Assembly (NCBI GenBank): GCA_012861695.1
Contig: JAAOOA010000457.1
Location: 60,001-124,000 of the forward strand
Length of the DNA: 64,000 nt
Source of the DNA: Trematomus loennbergii
Taxonomy: Eukaryota; Chordata; Actinopteri; Perciformes; Nototheniidae
Direction of reading: 5' to 3'
Below the pieces are notes generated by a model that saw nothing but the letters and a program-made list of their open reading frames with translations, was not told where the DNA came from and did not search any database. A program made the position numbers and the translations under genes. Shown piece by piece: positions 1 to 11,225 of the stretch (the first letter of the stretch is position 1; each line of letters begins with the position of its first letter).

Positions 1-235
1 TGTCTTCCGGTTGTTGCCTCTTTTGAATGACGAATACACACTACCGCCACCTGCTGGTAAGGAGAGTTATTGCCACTCACGCATGCGCAGTTCGTACGTG
101 CTCGGCTGTAGTAAAGCGGTGTATTTCAGTGCGACACACGGCCAATACGCAGGAGAACTCGTCGATGGATCTGTCGGTGTTGGATGTCGGCGAGTTCTCT
201 GGTGACTGCCTGGTGTGTCAGGGCCTTAAGGGATT
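1..235. other. Repeat-like sequence, unassigned
   Basis: GC-richer stretch containing CACTACCGCCACCTGCTGGT and GAGAACTCGTCGATGGATCT. It has the look of an interspersed element cut by the window edge, but I cannot name the family. Short open frames here show no domain. Confidence 0.3.
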
Positions 236-320
236 GTTTTTAAATGCCATTTTCTGAATGTCTTTCATTTTGTAAAGCACTTTGAATTGCCTTGTGTTGA
301 AAGGTGCTATATAAATAAAC
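236..320 (+). mobile_element. LINE 3' UTR end (family A)
   Basis: From about 236 the sequence ends in AAAGGTGCTATATAAATAAA directly before a TTGCC-type array. The same 85 bp, about 90 percent identical, is found in reverse at about 40905-40993 attached to a reverse-transcriptase fragment, which identifies it as the 3' end of that LINE. Confidence 0.75.
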
Positions 321-664
321 TTGCCTTGCCTTGCCTTGCCTTGCCTTGCTTTGTCTTGCCTTGCCTTGCTTTGTCTTGCCTTGTCTTGCCTTGCCTTGCT
401 TTGTCTTGCCTTGTCTTGCCTTGCCTTGCTTTGTCTTGTCTTGCCTTGCCTTGCCTTGCCTTGCTTTGTCTTGCCTTGCCTTGTCTTGTCTTGTCTTGTC
501 TTGCCTTGCCTTGCTTTGTCTTGCCTTGCCTTGCCTTGCCTTGTCTTGTCTTGTCTTGTCTTGCCTTGCCTTGCCTTGCTTTGTCTTGCCTTGCCTTGCC
601 TTGCCTTGTCTTGTCTTGCCTTGCCTTGCCTTGTCTTGCCTTGCCTTGCCTTGCCTTGCCTTGC
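321..664 (+). repeat. TTGCC/TTGTC pentanucleotide array, about 69 units
   Basis: Pure 5-bp periodicity, mostly TTGCC with TTGTC and TTTGTC-type variants. It starts exactly at the 3' end of a LINE, so it looks like the LINE's own short 3' terminal repeat expanded in place. Open frames through it (Leu-Pro-Cys repeats) are by-products because the unit contains no stop in those frames. Confidence 0.95.
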
Positions 665-670
665 TAATTA

Positions 671-1439
671 TTGCAATGTATTCTATGTCTGTACAAAATG
701 TCCGGCAATCTGTCCACTATTTGTCAAGGTATTTCGGAGTTACCGTATGAACAAACACCCAACAATGCTATTACCACACCACATACAAATATAAAATAGC
801 ACCAGCTATCAGAGCCTACATGTTTACCCAAATGACATGTTTTATTTGTGACCAAGCTGCTACTGAACCAACAACATAAACCTGAGTGGGGAAAATAAAT
901 GAGGCAACAGGTAAGACTGTGGTTAAATTAGGGAGAATTAAGGTGTTTAAAAACGGACACTGAAACTAGTGAAGCCTGAAAGAATCAACCAATAGTTAGT
1001 TTATCCAAAAACACGTTGACATGATACTATAAAAATAGCTTGGAAGAAAAACATTGATTTCTAAGGGAGATTTCTCTCCAGGGATGAATCACTCTTTTTT
1101 CCCTGATACCTATATCTCTGCTGACAGTGGCATCAATGAACAATAACACCTTCTTAACCTACCGATCCACTTCAGTCATGGACAGAAAAACAATGAATGA
1201 GTCATGAATGTGTCACGCTCTGAGTCTGGGATTATGTTTTCCTTGTACTCAGTTTTTTTCCGTTGTCATTTCAGGTCTTAAAGGGTTTTATCTATTATTT
1301 ATTTAACAGTTTTAATAGCTAAATGTCCTCTTAAGATGGTCCTTTAATCTTTTAACCTATTATAATCATGACATTTTTATTCTATTATCTTTTTACGTTT
1401 GTTGTACCTATATGTTTAATTTATTTTATAGGGTTTCAT
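671..1439. other. No feature seen
   Basis: AT-rich intergenic sequence. No long open frame, no inverted repeat and no recognised element was seen. Confidence 0.5.
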
Positions 1440-1602
1440 TTCCTGTTTGTTCTCTCTTTTGCATTCACATTTCCCCTTATTTTACATAATCTATAGTATG
1501 TAAAAATAAGGGGAAATGTGAATTCCCCTTATTTTACATACTCTATAGAGTATGTAAAAATAAGGGAAATGTGAATGCAAAAGAGAGAACAAACAGGAAT
1601 AA
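1440..1602. repeat. 163-bp nested palindrome
   Basis: Outer arms of about 48 bp (TCCTGTTTGTTCTCTCTTTT on the left, its complement ending AAAGAGAGAACAAACAGGA on the right). Between them the motif ATTTCCCCTTATTTTACATA and its complement occur twice each in alternating orientation, with TCTATAGAG at the inner centre. The whole can fold as one long hairpin or two smaller ones. Confidence 0.9.
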
Positions 1603-1772
1603 TACAAATAATAATAATAAAGCTTAAAGGTAGGGTAGGTAAGTTTGAGAAACCGGCTCGAGATACACTTTTTGTTATATTCCATGGAATGCTCTTAACA
1701 TCCCGATAGCAATGAATATCTTAAGTGCTTTGACAAAAAATCCATAAAAAAATTTCATCTGTGGAAGCCGTA

Positions 1773-3488
1773 CAGTGACGTGCGGTGAGGTTCATGGCTG
1801 GTGAGGCACTGACTATTTCAGAGTCAGATTTACAAATATTATAGCCTATTTTGACCTTAATCGAAATATTCTGTTATTTTCAAAAGCTTTTTCAGTCTGA
1901 TGCTATGATTAATTTTAAACAGACCGATCAACAAAAGGATACCCAAAATCTAAATATTGGATTGTTCTTTCTAAGTAAGATCCCATTTTCATTACAGTTG
2001 TGGTCTTCCCTTGACTTGAAGATGAAGTCCATGCTATCCTTCTGGACAACAATCTCTATTACTGTTTTGTAAAAGTCCTCCTTATCTTCCTGTAGTTTCA
2101 AAAGTCTAGTTTCTTTGTTGTTTGCGGTAGAATAACAGTAGCAACAAGAACCTGTGGGCTCACGTGCGCCCCCTTCAGTGCGGCAGAGGTTATGGCTGCC
2201 TCTCCTGGTGATTTTTTCATTGCCGTTGTACGATGAGACCAGCGAGCCTAAATATCATATATACGTGAAATAAGTTTTTAGAGACTATGGATGGCGAGGA
2301 TAAATGTAATAAAGGGATCTACATACATTACATTGGTGACCTACAGTGAGATGGTAACAGGCATGCGCTTAGGGCCCGCTTTCCAGCCAGTTTCTGTGGG
2401 GTGACGCATTCTGAAGTGAGACAGAGCTCATCTGTGCCTCACCTCACCCCACAGTAACTGGCTTGAGCGCGCTCACAAAATAAGTGGCCGTGCTAAATTA
2501 GTGCCCGCGCTCCAGCAAGTTAGGCCCAATCCCAAACCACTCCTCGACCCTACCCCTCCGTGGCGGAGTGAACTCCGTCTGGAGCCACACTCGCAGCTGA
2601 ACGAGGCTCCCTCCTGTCAGATGGAGGGAGTAAATACAGCGGCAAGCTTTGGGACAAACTCCCCTCTCTCCGGCAGAAACAGGAAATGCCGTAACTGTAT
2701 GTAACAACGGTTTCAAATCAGCATCTCTTAGACAAAAAATGTAAATTAAGAACTCAAATAAAACTCCAAACATCTTTCATTGTGTTACTTTTTTGTAAAG
2801 CTCTTTTAGTTTTAAACCTGATGTTTATAAGCTTCTTAGTTTTTGCAACAGTCTGTAAATATACACAACTTTATAATAAAATGCACACATTTACCTTTTT
2901 CTAGACTAAACACAGGTATGATCCTAAGTTAAAAAAATATGAGGTTATCATGAGGTTGTTAACATCGCAATTTATCAGTGGATGTTTGCTGGAACTACTT
3001 GTAAACAGCGTGTTTCCTGACGGACACACACAGCGTGACTCCGGTCAGGTAGAGACCAGTCTCAAGTCAGCACCGATGCAGACTCGCTGTTTGAGGACTT
3101 GATAGCCCACTCCCCCTCCACACCTCTCCACACTCGTTGGTTTGGAACAGCACTTAATGTGGCGGACCCTCCGCGCGAACGCGCAAACGGAGGGGTAGTG
3201 TTAGGGGTAGGGTGTAGGGGGCGGTTTGGGATTGGGCCTTACTGTGGGCTTACGTGAGGCAGTGCTGCCCCTGCCTCACTTCTCATCGCTCCCGTAGCGG
3301 AGCTCGGCAAATTTGCTGATTTTGACTATAAAATGCGATTGGAATCATACATAAATCACACTTACACAAGATCAGTGGAGACATTTTATTATTATTATTA
3401 TTTAGTTTTTCTTAATTGTTTTTCCGTTACATTGGAGTATGACAGGTGAGGCTCTGCCTCCCCTGCCTCCACTGACTGCACGTCGCTG
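1773..3488. mobile_element. Non-autonomous hAT-type element with perfect 8-bp target duplication
   Basis: Begins CAGTGACGTGCGGTGAGG and ends with the imperfect complement CACTGACTGCACGTCGCTG. The 8-bp sequence AAGCCGTA stands on both sides (1765-1772 and 3489-3496), the hallmark of hAT insertion. It has inserted into the TTAA MITE and was itself invaded by the element at 2523-3237. No transposase frame is visible. Confidence 0.85.
2523..3237. mobile_element. Harbinger-like MITE nested in the hAT element
   Basis: Ends GGCCCAATCCCAAACCACTC and its complement (GTTTGGGATTGGGCC), with related inner arms around CCCTACCCCTCCG. A 3-bp TTA stands on each side (2520-2522, 3238-3240), as expected for PIF/Harbinger. 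The interior has no coding potential that I can recognise. Confidence 0.75.
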
Positions 3489-4058
3489 AAGCCGTAGTAC
3501 TGTAAAAGCCGGCCCGCTAAAATAACTGGATGGCCTACCTGCCTGTCAGCCTTCCATCTGTGCACAAACTTATCTCGTGCCCTCGCGCCGGTTTCTCAAA
3601 CTTGCCTACCCTACCTTTAAGCCTGTCCATGCAAGTTTGTTTCGTCACTGCCTCTCTGTGATGATTCCTAATTTGTTTTGAACACCCTTTTGTTTTTCAG
3701 CTCAACATTTTTGGATACTTTGTCCTCAATGACTGAATAGACGTGTGATCTAACTTTGTGAATGTTGCCAGTATTTCCTTAAGATCCTCCTAAAGTTCTC
3801 ACAACAACATAATTCAAACTGCAATAAACTTGCCTAGAAGCAAAACATTGGATATTAAAAAAACACATTTGGTAATAAATCTTTCAACTCACCTTGAGTT
3901 AGGCGGTCGGATAACACTTCTTCACCAGTTTGACTTTCCACAAAGCATTTGAACCTGTGTGTCAGACACCCAGGAAGAATTGACTCAACACTGGATGAGT
4001 TAGCTTGTTGTAACTGAGCTCAGTATTTTCTCTCTGTCTGCCCGCCCCTCTCACTTTA

Positions 4059-4160
<102 letters not shown>

Positions 4161-4887
4161 CGCTCAGGAATGTGAAATGTCAGTGGAAGGTTTTCTTCTG
4201 CCTGACAAGTTCCAAAGGAAAAAAAAAAAAAACTTGGTTTCATCTGTTAAGGTTTTGAGATGAAGTTTTCCCTTTAACTCAATAAAATGAAGTGAAATTA
4301 ACTTGACAACATGAGTGATTGCAAGATAAACAATTGACATCTAAAAAAAGCAACATGTCTGAACGGTGCAAGTAAATGATAGATGGTGGAATAAAGAGAA
4401 GACATTGACAAATTATAAACGTCCATTTTATATGTACATTTACCCATACTCATATCAATACTTACTGTCCACTTAACAAATGGGCTTTAAAAAAGTGCTG
4501 ATTGTAGAAAAGTTGGCACCTCCAGATCATCCTAAATAATGATTGAATGTTTCCTGTGTGTCGTTGTTCATAAAATACCCTGGACAGCTGGCAGTCAAGC
4601 AGGAGAACATCATCTTTTGAGAATATGGAAGCTGTCTATGTCTCTGCAATTTTCACATACTGTACCTGAGGTTTTTTTGAATATTTGTATTGTATCAGGT
4701 ATTTATTTCCTTGCAATCATGTGCCCTTACAGAACCCTTAAGCACCACACTCGATAAGGTCATGTGACTGGTCCGACATTAACAAACTTGATGAAGGGGG
4801 GCTTATGTTATGTCAAAGTTTCTGCATCAATTCATGTTACTTTAACCTGAGCACATCTACTCAGTCCCCAACTAGTTATTGTCTAAG

Positions 4888-5041
4888 ATGCTTAAAGAGG
4901 CCCTGTTGTGCTTTTTGGGGTTTACCCTTTCTTTTAGTGTGTTATATATTTAGTTGTTTGTGCATGTACATGGTCTGCAAAGGCTAAACTCCCTGTGTTC
5001 CCTCCAAAGGGAGTTTCTCAACCCTAACCCTGACCCCAGAA
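4888..5041. mobile_element. Fragment of a TTAA-type MITE
   Basis: Starts TTAAAGAGGCCCTGTTGTGC and runs to about CTCAACCCTAACCCTGACCC. The opening AGAGGCCC after TTAA resembles the other TTAA-flanked elements of this window, but the opposite end was not found, so it is probably truncated. Confidence 0.45.
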
Positions 5042-5388
5042 TATTTTGCAGCAAGTTTATACCGTTGATAATGACTTTATTTCGCCGGGTTAAGATCGTT
5101 TCACAACACAATTGGCAAAACCGCAAAAAAAAAGGGAAGTGAGACGTGTTGATATATTTGGGTGTACCCTTTGCAACATTATAAGATTGTTTTTTGTCAT
5201 GCTCACATTACATCATTGGCTCGGGACATAGCATCTGGAAATAATTGGAATATGGTTTTATTGACTTTTCTTAGCATGCTCGGTTTAAAATCTATTTCTG
5301 TGTCTGTTTTCCTTCCAGCGCAAACACTGAGAAGATTGCCATGGGAACTTCTTTGCTGGATATTTCTTTGTTTTTTATACAAAAGACA

Positions 5389-5429
5389 GTGTGTGTGTGT
5401 GTGTGTGTGCATGTGTGTGTGTGTGTGTT
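5389..5429 (+). repeat. (GT)n microsatellite, interrupted
   Basis: About 20 GT units broken by one GCAT. Confidence 0.95.
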
Positions 5430-6179
5430 TGTTGCAGATAACTGCAGAAGAATGGATGTGCCAAACCAATTGAAAAAGAAAGGAGGAATTATATTTAATG
5501 GCTTCCATAGCGCTAATTTCAGCCAGTAAATATGAAAAGAGTTGATAAGCAGACATTTGTTGGGCTTGCAGAGTGAGATAGAGACTCATATAGTCTTCAA
5601 TAAAATCAAAGCGATTATTTGTTCCTGAGTAAAAAGCTTAGGAATTGATTGCCTGCTGCTTTTACCGTTAAAGGATCTGAAACGCATCATGCAAGAGTGG
5701 AATCGATTTTCACTTCACACCCTAAGAAAACAAGTAAGAAATTGAGCTATGGTTAGAGCTGATACCAAATGGTTTATGTGAAACTATCGACTATGAATCA
5801 ATATTTTTCAGCATTCAGAAAAACCTTCTCTGATAAATAATTAAATTAAAATACTCCAAGCTCTCATCTGTCAAAACCCTGAAGAGATATGTTAATACTG
5901 GAACGCTGATTGTGTATTCGCTGTGTTTCTAAAACTTTATTTCAGAAGCAAAATCTGGAGTTTTCTTACGGTTTAAGGAATAACTACGCAGGGTTTGTCT
6001 GTGGATTTTATATTCTGAATCGACTTATCAATACACCAAATGTTGTCCAGCAGATGGTGATGCAACCTGCTTGTCCTCCATTTTGTGATTTCCTGCAGAT
6101 TTCCATAATATTGTTTAAGAGTCTAAATGCACCTTCTTATCATTATCAAAACGTTCATTTGAAAAGGCAAGAACCCTTA

Positions 6180-6800
6180 CCCTCCTGTTATCCTTGGGGT
6201 CAATTTGACCCCATTCAATGTTTGACGTATCTAAAAAAATGGTTCACATTATTTTTTTTGCTTAGTATTTCATGACTTTTCCTAATTTAGTGAGGACTAA
6301 TGGGTAAACATAAAATGAACATGAAGATCTTTTTTAAATGTCCTGAACGCACTTTGTACGCATCGGTGTTCCTTGGGTCAATTTGACCCCTGGTTGTTTT
6401 AGTAGTATAACACATATACAAATGTCAACATTTTACACATATTTGTGTTGATTGTGTGATATTGAGGTGACTATTACATGCAAAAATATCAATGTAAAAA
6501 CGACCCTCTGCTTTAGTTATTGGTCCTTTAACAACATCAAAAAGATCTTACTTTAACATTTTATTTCAGTCAGTGAGATTTTATGGTGATTTATATATTT
6601 TTCGATAGTCACATAATAGGAATTCTGGATGTATAAAGGGGTCTGAAGGTTGGGGGGAAGGTTGGGGTAATATTTTATTTAAATGGTTATTTAGGTAGTC
6701 AACTAAGATACCTAAAGCACCAGAGACATACATGTTGGTTAACATTTGGAATATGATCATTGTCTTGAGTTTCAAACTACTGGGGTCAAATTTAACAAAT
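6180..6800. mobile_element. Probable DNA transposon remnant with GGGTCAATTTGACCC palindromes
   Basis: The palindrome GGGGTCAATTTGACCCC occurs near 6197-6213, a shorter form GGGTCAATTTGACCCC near 6376-6391, and the half site TGGGGTCAAATTT near 6781. Repetition of one palindrome at the ends and inside suggests a small inverted-repeat element. I cannot fix the ends or family. Confidence 0.45.
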
Positions 6801-8400
6801 TAAATATATGTAATTCATATATTTATTAGAATATTTGACGCATCCATTTGTTTTCAGTTTATTAATAATACATATTTTAATAATACAATTATATTTCAAT
6901 GTATTTATTATTATTATTATTATTATATTTATACAAAATACATTAATAATACATTTTAGTTGAATGTATTAATGTTTTGCATTGCATGGATAATTTAATT
7001 TTTTTTAAAGAGCAACTTCCCTTATAATACAATTAATACCCTAAAAAAAAAATTGAAAATGAATGCCCTTGTAAGCATAATTGAATAGTGGATTATTCAC
7101 CTTTCAAAAAGCTGTTAATATACTGCAATACATTGAATATTTCCTTAAAGATGTAATTGAATACCTTGATAGATTGCTATTAAAAGGTAAATACGAGTAG
7201 TTTCCTTCAAATAAACACAGTAAATCATTTTGTTGTAGTTATATTTTATTAATTTTCACCGCACATGTTCAGGGAAACACATGTCAATATGGATTTGTTA
7301 CATGAATATCTATTGCACTGTAGATATCTGTTTTTTTAAAAATACATGTAATGAGATGGCATTAGACTGGCATGGTACCAATATAAATCTCTTTTTTTTC
7401 AATAATAGAGTTTGGCATGTTCCTTTAAAATAAGATATATCAAGACACATAATTGCGGGCACACATCATGTACAGTACTCGACACTCAAAAACCCCAGAG
7501 CAAACAAAACAGCGACCCGCTTCACTCAACGTTGATTCGTTTACATCAGATAGCTTGATCCATTAAATTGGTTTCCTGAAGGCAAAATCAAGAGCTTGCT
7601 TTGAAGGAGATTAGCCTTTACGGACTGGCTGACGATGGCGGTTGCGAAGGAGCGATAACCGGATTCCGATAATAAACGACTGTGAGAATATCCATATCAA
7701 AGCAAGGACTTGAACGGGGGAGATTTGGAAAAAAACGGCAACTGTTGGTAAATGCTGTAAATGCTATAAATCTTAATTCCACGCATTAGCTGGAAAAGTG
7801 TTGATACTAAAGCAAAGCCTTGTGGTGTTGAGCGTGATGACTTAGGAAAGAGCGGGATGATAAAAGCCTGATTTCACCTGCCTGCAGCGCCGCTCCTCAC
7901 GAAGAAATGCAATCAGCTCTGCACAGCAACACTCTGAAAACAAACCCTGCAACCAAGACTAACATAGACATGCTCTTTTGTACAATATGCATCTGCAAAA
8001 TGATGATCATCTCTATCCTTAATGTGTACTTACGTTTCGGCAACTAAAAGTACTTAGTTAGGGTGAAGTAAAGAACACATTTATGTTTAGGGTTAGGCTG
8101 CATTCACATTATACGTGATTTGCTCACCGCAAGGTTTTGGCGCCATGCTATGAAAACAGCCATATAAGTTTTGTTTCTATTGTTACGTCCCCTGCTAACT
8201 TGGGTTGTTGACAAAGCTGTCATCTGAGTGGTTGCGCGTCGTAAGGTCAGCGGTAACTATGTCAAAGTTGGAATAATATGAACTCGAGCGGTGCACAACG
8301 CTGAAGGTTTTACGAAAGTCAGGCTGCTTTGCTTTCTCCATTCAAAACACAACGGCAACAACAACAGCGCAGAGCTATTTGACCCATCATAGGCTCAGTT
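6801..8400. other. AT-rich intergenic sequence, no gene seen
   Basis: Includes (TTA)n-rich patches near 6905-6935 and a unique-looking stretch at 7480-7960. No supported open frame. Confidence 0.5.
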
Positions 8401-8401
8401 A

Positions 8402-8420
8402 GGTTAGGGTTAGGGTTAGG
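8402..8420 (+). repeat. Short interstitial telomere-like repeat
   Basis: GGTTAGGGTTAGGGTTAGG, three TTAGGG units, inside ordinary sequence. A reverse-orientation counterpart (CCTAACCCTAACCCTA) is at 45529-45544. Both are too short to suggest telomere fusion. Confidence 0.8.
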
Positions 8421-8696
8421 GGAGGAGAATGAGCTGAAAGTCAGATGCTTTTACCCCACCCATCATCCACCCACTGTTAATGTATGCATTTTGCAGCACT
8501 ACTACTTTCTTGGAACTTCCACCAATGCCTTGTTGGCATTAGATGCAATTTCCCTCTCCTCTCAAAGTGGCTCGCCTTCGCTATTGAATCACAACGACAC
8601 TTACTCAGCAGTTATTTTAACGGATAAAGGAGGTTTAATAGGACTATGTAATGAGCATGTCTATGAATCTGGAGTTATTGTACTGCCAAAGGTGTC

Positions 8697-8734
8697 TAAC
8701 AGCCTCTCTAACAGCCTCTCTAACAGCCTCTACT
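8697..8734 (+). repeat. 12-bp tandem repeat, three units
   Basis: CTAACAGCCTCT repeated three times. Frames on both strands across it are not supported as genes. Confidence 0.85.
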
Positions 8735-9149
8735 AAATGTTTACCAGCTCTTGGCCGTTGGCTGTTGATATTATCCCTCCCAGGTGGTGACACAAAGATG
8801 ATTAATATGCATGTTGCACCTACAGAAGGTTTGTGTGTCTGGCTTAAGAAAGGACCAATGTTGAACACATACACAGAGTCACTTTGGGGGAAAAGATAAA
8901 ACGGCAGGTAAGGAGCGAGGGATGAAGCAAATGAACATAAGAAGCGACGTCGGGAGGATAAGGTGGCTCAACATAGCTTTGTTTTTTCTTTTTGTCTTTT
9001 ATTGGCACAGTGAGAAGCCAGTTTCAGTGCATTACAGAAAGCGAGCAGATCCCCGAGCAGCAACACACAACCGAGCTGAGAGAGTATCACGACACCACCT
9101 CGAGGTTTTCACAGCTGAGAACATGCCCGCTGCTCGACGGTGTAACATC

Positions 9150-9370
9150 AATTCTTTAATAAGGTGCATGGCGAGCAGGCTCCATTGTCTAATTAGCTAT
9201 TAATGACATGTCTGCCACTGAGGAAGGCTCGGCACGGCCAGATTTATGTAACACTACTGAATGATAATTCTCAAAGCTCTGGAGAACATGCTAATCCGCT
9301 GCATAATTCATCACCGCTGAAGCCTACTTCTTCAGTCAGCTGATCAGTATTCATTCAACGTTTAGCTTTT
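9150..9370. promoter_or_regulatory. Candidate conserved non-coding element downstream of sema7a
   Basis: Dense in homeodomain- and POU-like cores: CTAATTAG, CTATTAATGAC, ATGCTAAT and TGCATAATTCAT within about 170 bp, with no repeat signature and more even composition than its surroundings. This is pattern-based inference; conservation was not tested. Confidence 0.25.
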
Positions 9371-9871
9371 TAGGATTTTAGGGCTACTTAACTCACATCA
9401 TTTTTTTTCTTCTAAACACTCAGCTTCAACTGTCTTCTTGGTCTTAATGAAGTTTGTGTTATTAAAAGAGAGGTAGCGTGATGCTAGCTATCGTTGTCGC
9501 CGCCGGTTGTGGATGCTGCTGTACATCAGGGAAGCAACTTGTTGGGAGTCTGTCAAGCCTTTTGTTTCACAGCATAGAGATACAAGTATTACCAAAATCA
9601 CCATTTTCCTGTCTATTTGCACTGATGTCCCTGGGGAAAGAGGCAAAGCAGTCGGTGGTTACACTTCACGTTCTAACTATGGCATTAAAACCCAAACAAT
9701 CACTTACGTAGGCAGCAATGGTAGAAATCAGCATCTGCAGAGCGATAAAATACAGAACACACTTCACGTATCTAAGTACAAGCCTTTTTTTCTCCAAGCA
9801 AACTATAAAATACACGCTTAATATGCAGTTCCTTTTAGCTTCATCTGCCCTCATGTTTATGTCAATGTGTG

Positions 9872-9877
9872 TTTATT
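9872..9877 (-). terminator. sema7a: Candidate polyadenylation signal of sema7a
   Basis: AATAAA on the minus strand (TTTATT on plus), about 1 kb after the sema7a stop. It is the first canonical hexamer I noticed downstream. A 3' UTR of this length is plausible, but no cleavage site can be read from sequence. Confidence 0.3.
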
Positions 9878-10878
9878 GAAATTGCTAGAGCACAACACCT
9901 TGTTCACATCTTTATGCATTGTCGGGTTGACAGATATTGGACGTCAGTTAGCTGTTTGTCCCTCTCCCCGGGTATGTTGCCATGTTGTGTTTTTCACATC
10001 ATGTTAAGAGCGATGTCTTTGTTTCTGATGCTCCGGGGAGGCGGCAAGACGACAGAATGTAAAAAACTAAACAATGGACAAAGCTGTGAACAAGGCGTAA
10101 TGACGATGTCTGATACCATCTAATAAAAAGATGCAAGGTACTGCCTCGTCTGAGGAGGAGGTGCTGAGACACAGTGATGTTCCGAGAATGAGCTTTTGCC
10201 CATCTTCCTACTTCCTGTCAAAAAGCTGACACTTCCTCCCAGCGATCTTGTTCGACTCAGCCGCAATAATCAGAGCGCCAAGTCTGCCTCGACTGCAAAA
10301 TTGTGCTTAGGAGTTAATGTCCAAGAAGTGTTAAGGCTTTTCAAATCTCAATACCAGACATTTTTCTACGTACTAATGAGCTATACCAATGAAGTCTAAC
10401 AAGATGATAAGATTTAAGAGCGGTATTAAAGGTTTATATATTCACAAATAAGCACAGTCAAGTCGATTTCAAATAAAGTAGAGAAATGGTAAAAATAATT
10501 GGCCTGGTATTGGTGTTTTTGCCCGACTCATACTATATGTTTTCAGTCAGAGAGGAAAGGTTCGCAAAGCACCTAACTACGGTTGATCGAACTTGCAAGG
10601 TATTTCAATTTCTGAACTTCTAGTTACTTTACTATGATAATGAATGTGTTTCCCAGTTCGGATCTTATTAAAACAGCTGCTGATATGTTGCTTTATGCAA
10701 AAAATACAGACTTTTCTGGAATCTTTCTCTATAAATTGATATGGAAAAAGGGTTTTCACGGTCCAACACAACCATGTACTTCAATGCTCTGCGAACCTAA
10801 CCTCCTAACAGAGGCTCCTTGTATTCCTGTCATTGGGAGCCAGTAAGGATGAGGGGTTAGCATTAGCGGTAGCTGCAG

Positions 10879-11225
10879 TTAATGGAGCCACAGGGTAGCC
10901 ATGGCTAGCAGGAGCGACGGGCCCAAGGTGGAGGCCAGGGAGGCGGCCAGGAGCCTGCCGTCGTTCACCAGCCTGAAGGAGATGACCTCCACCTTGAATC
11001 CGTCTTCGGTGGCCATGCAGCGGAAGACGCCATCCTTCAGGGGCGTTCTGACAGCCGGCCCCAGCACGCAGAAATCCCCGGAGAAGAGGCAGGGATAGTT
11101 CTTGACACAGTTGTCTTTCTCCCAGCGGTACGTAGCGTGGAAGGAGCGCACCGGGCACGGGAGAAAGATGGAGGTGTTGGACACCACCAGCACCTCTCTG
11201 GGAGAAGTGCGACGCTGCTTCAGAG
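10879..11225 (-). CDS. sema7a: sema7a exon 14: Ig-like domain, GPI-anchor signal and stop
   Basis: 347 nt to TAA at 10879-10881. Reads LKQRRTSPREVLVVSNTSIF, LPCPVRSFHATYRWEKDNC, then a Cys-rich loop (NYPCLFSGDFC) and DGVFRCMATEDGF, the Cys-Trp-Cys core of an Ig fold. The last about 30 residues are NDGRLLAAS and then a hydrophobic stretch ending LAMATLWLH with no charged tail, the form of a GPI-attachment signal, with an omega site probably near NDG. Human SEMA7A ends in the same way (TLGLLVH). Acceptor TCCCTACAG. Confidence 0.93.

Larger units (their letters stand above)
1628..3616. mobile_element. TTAA-flanked MITE, interrupted by two later nested insertions
   Basis: Terminal inverted repeats of about 35 bp begin AGGTAGGGTAGGTAAGTTTG and end with the near-exact complement CAAACTTGCCTACCCTACCT. 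Both ends abut TTAA (1624-1627 and 3617-3620), the target of piggyBac- and Kolobok-type transposases. Without the nested insertions it would be only about 265 bp. No transposase coding. Confidence 0.8.

Noticed and set aside
8402..8420. Telomeric array marking a chromosome fusion
   Set aside because: Only three TTAGGG units; too short and without a degenerate array around it.
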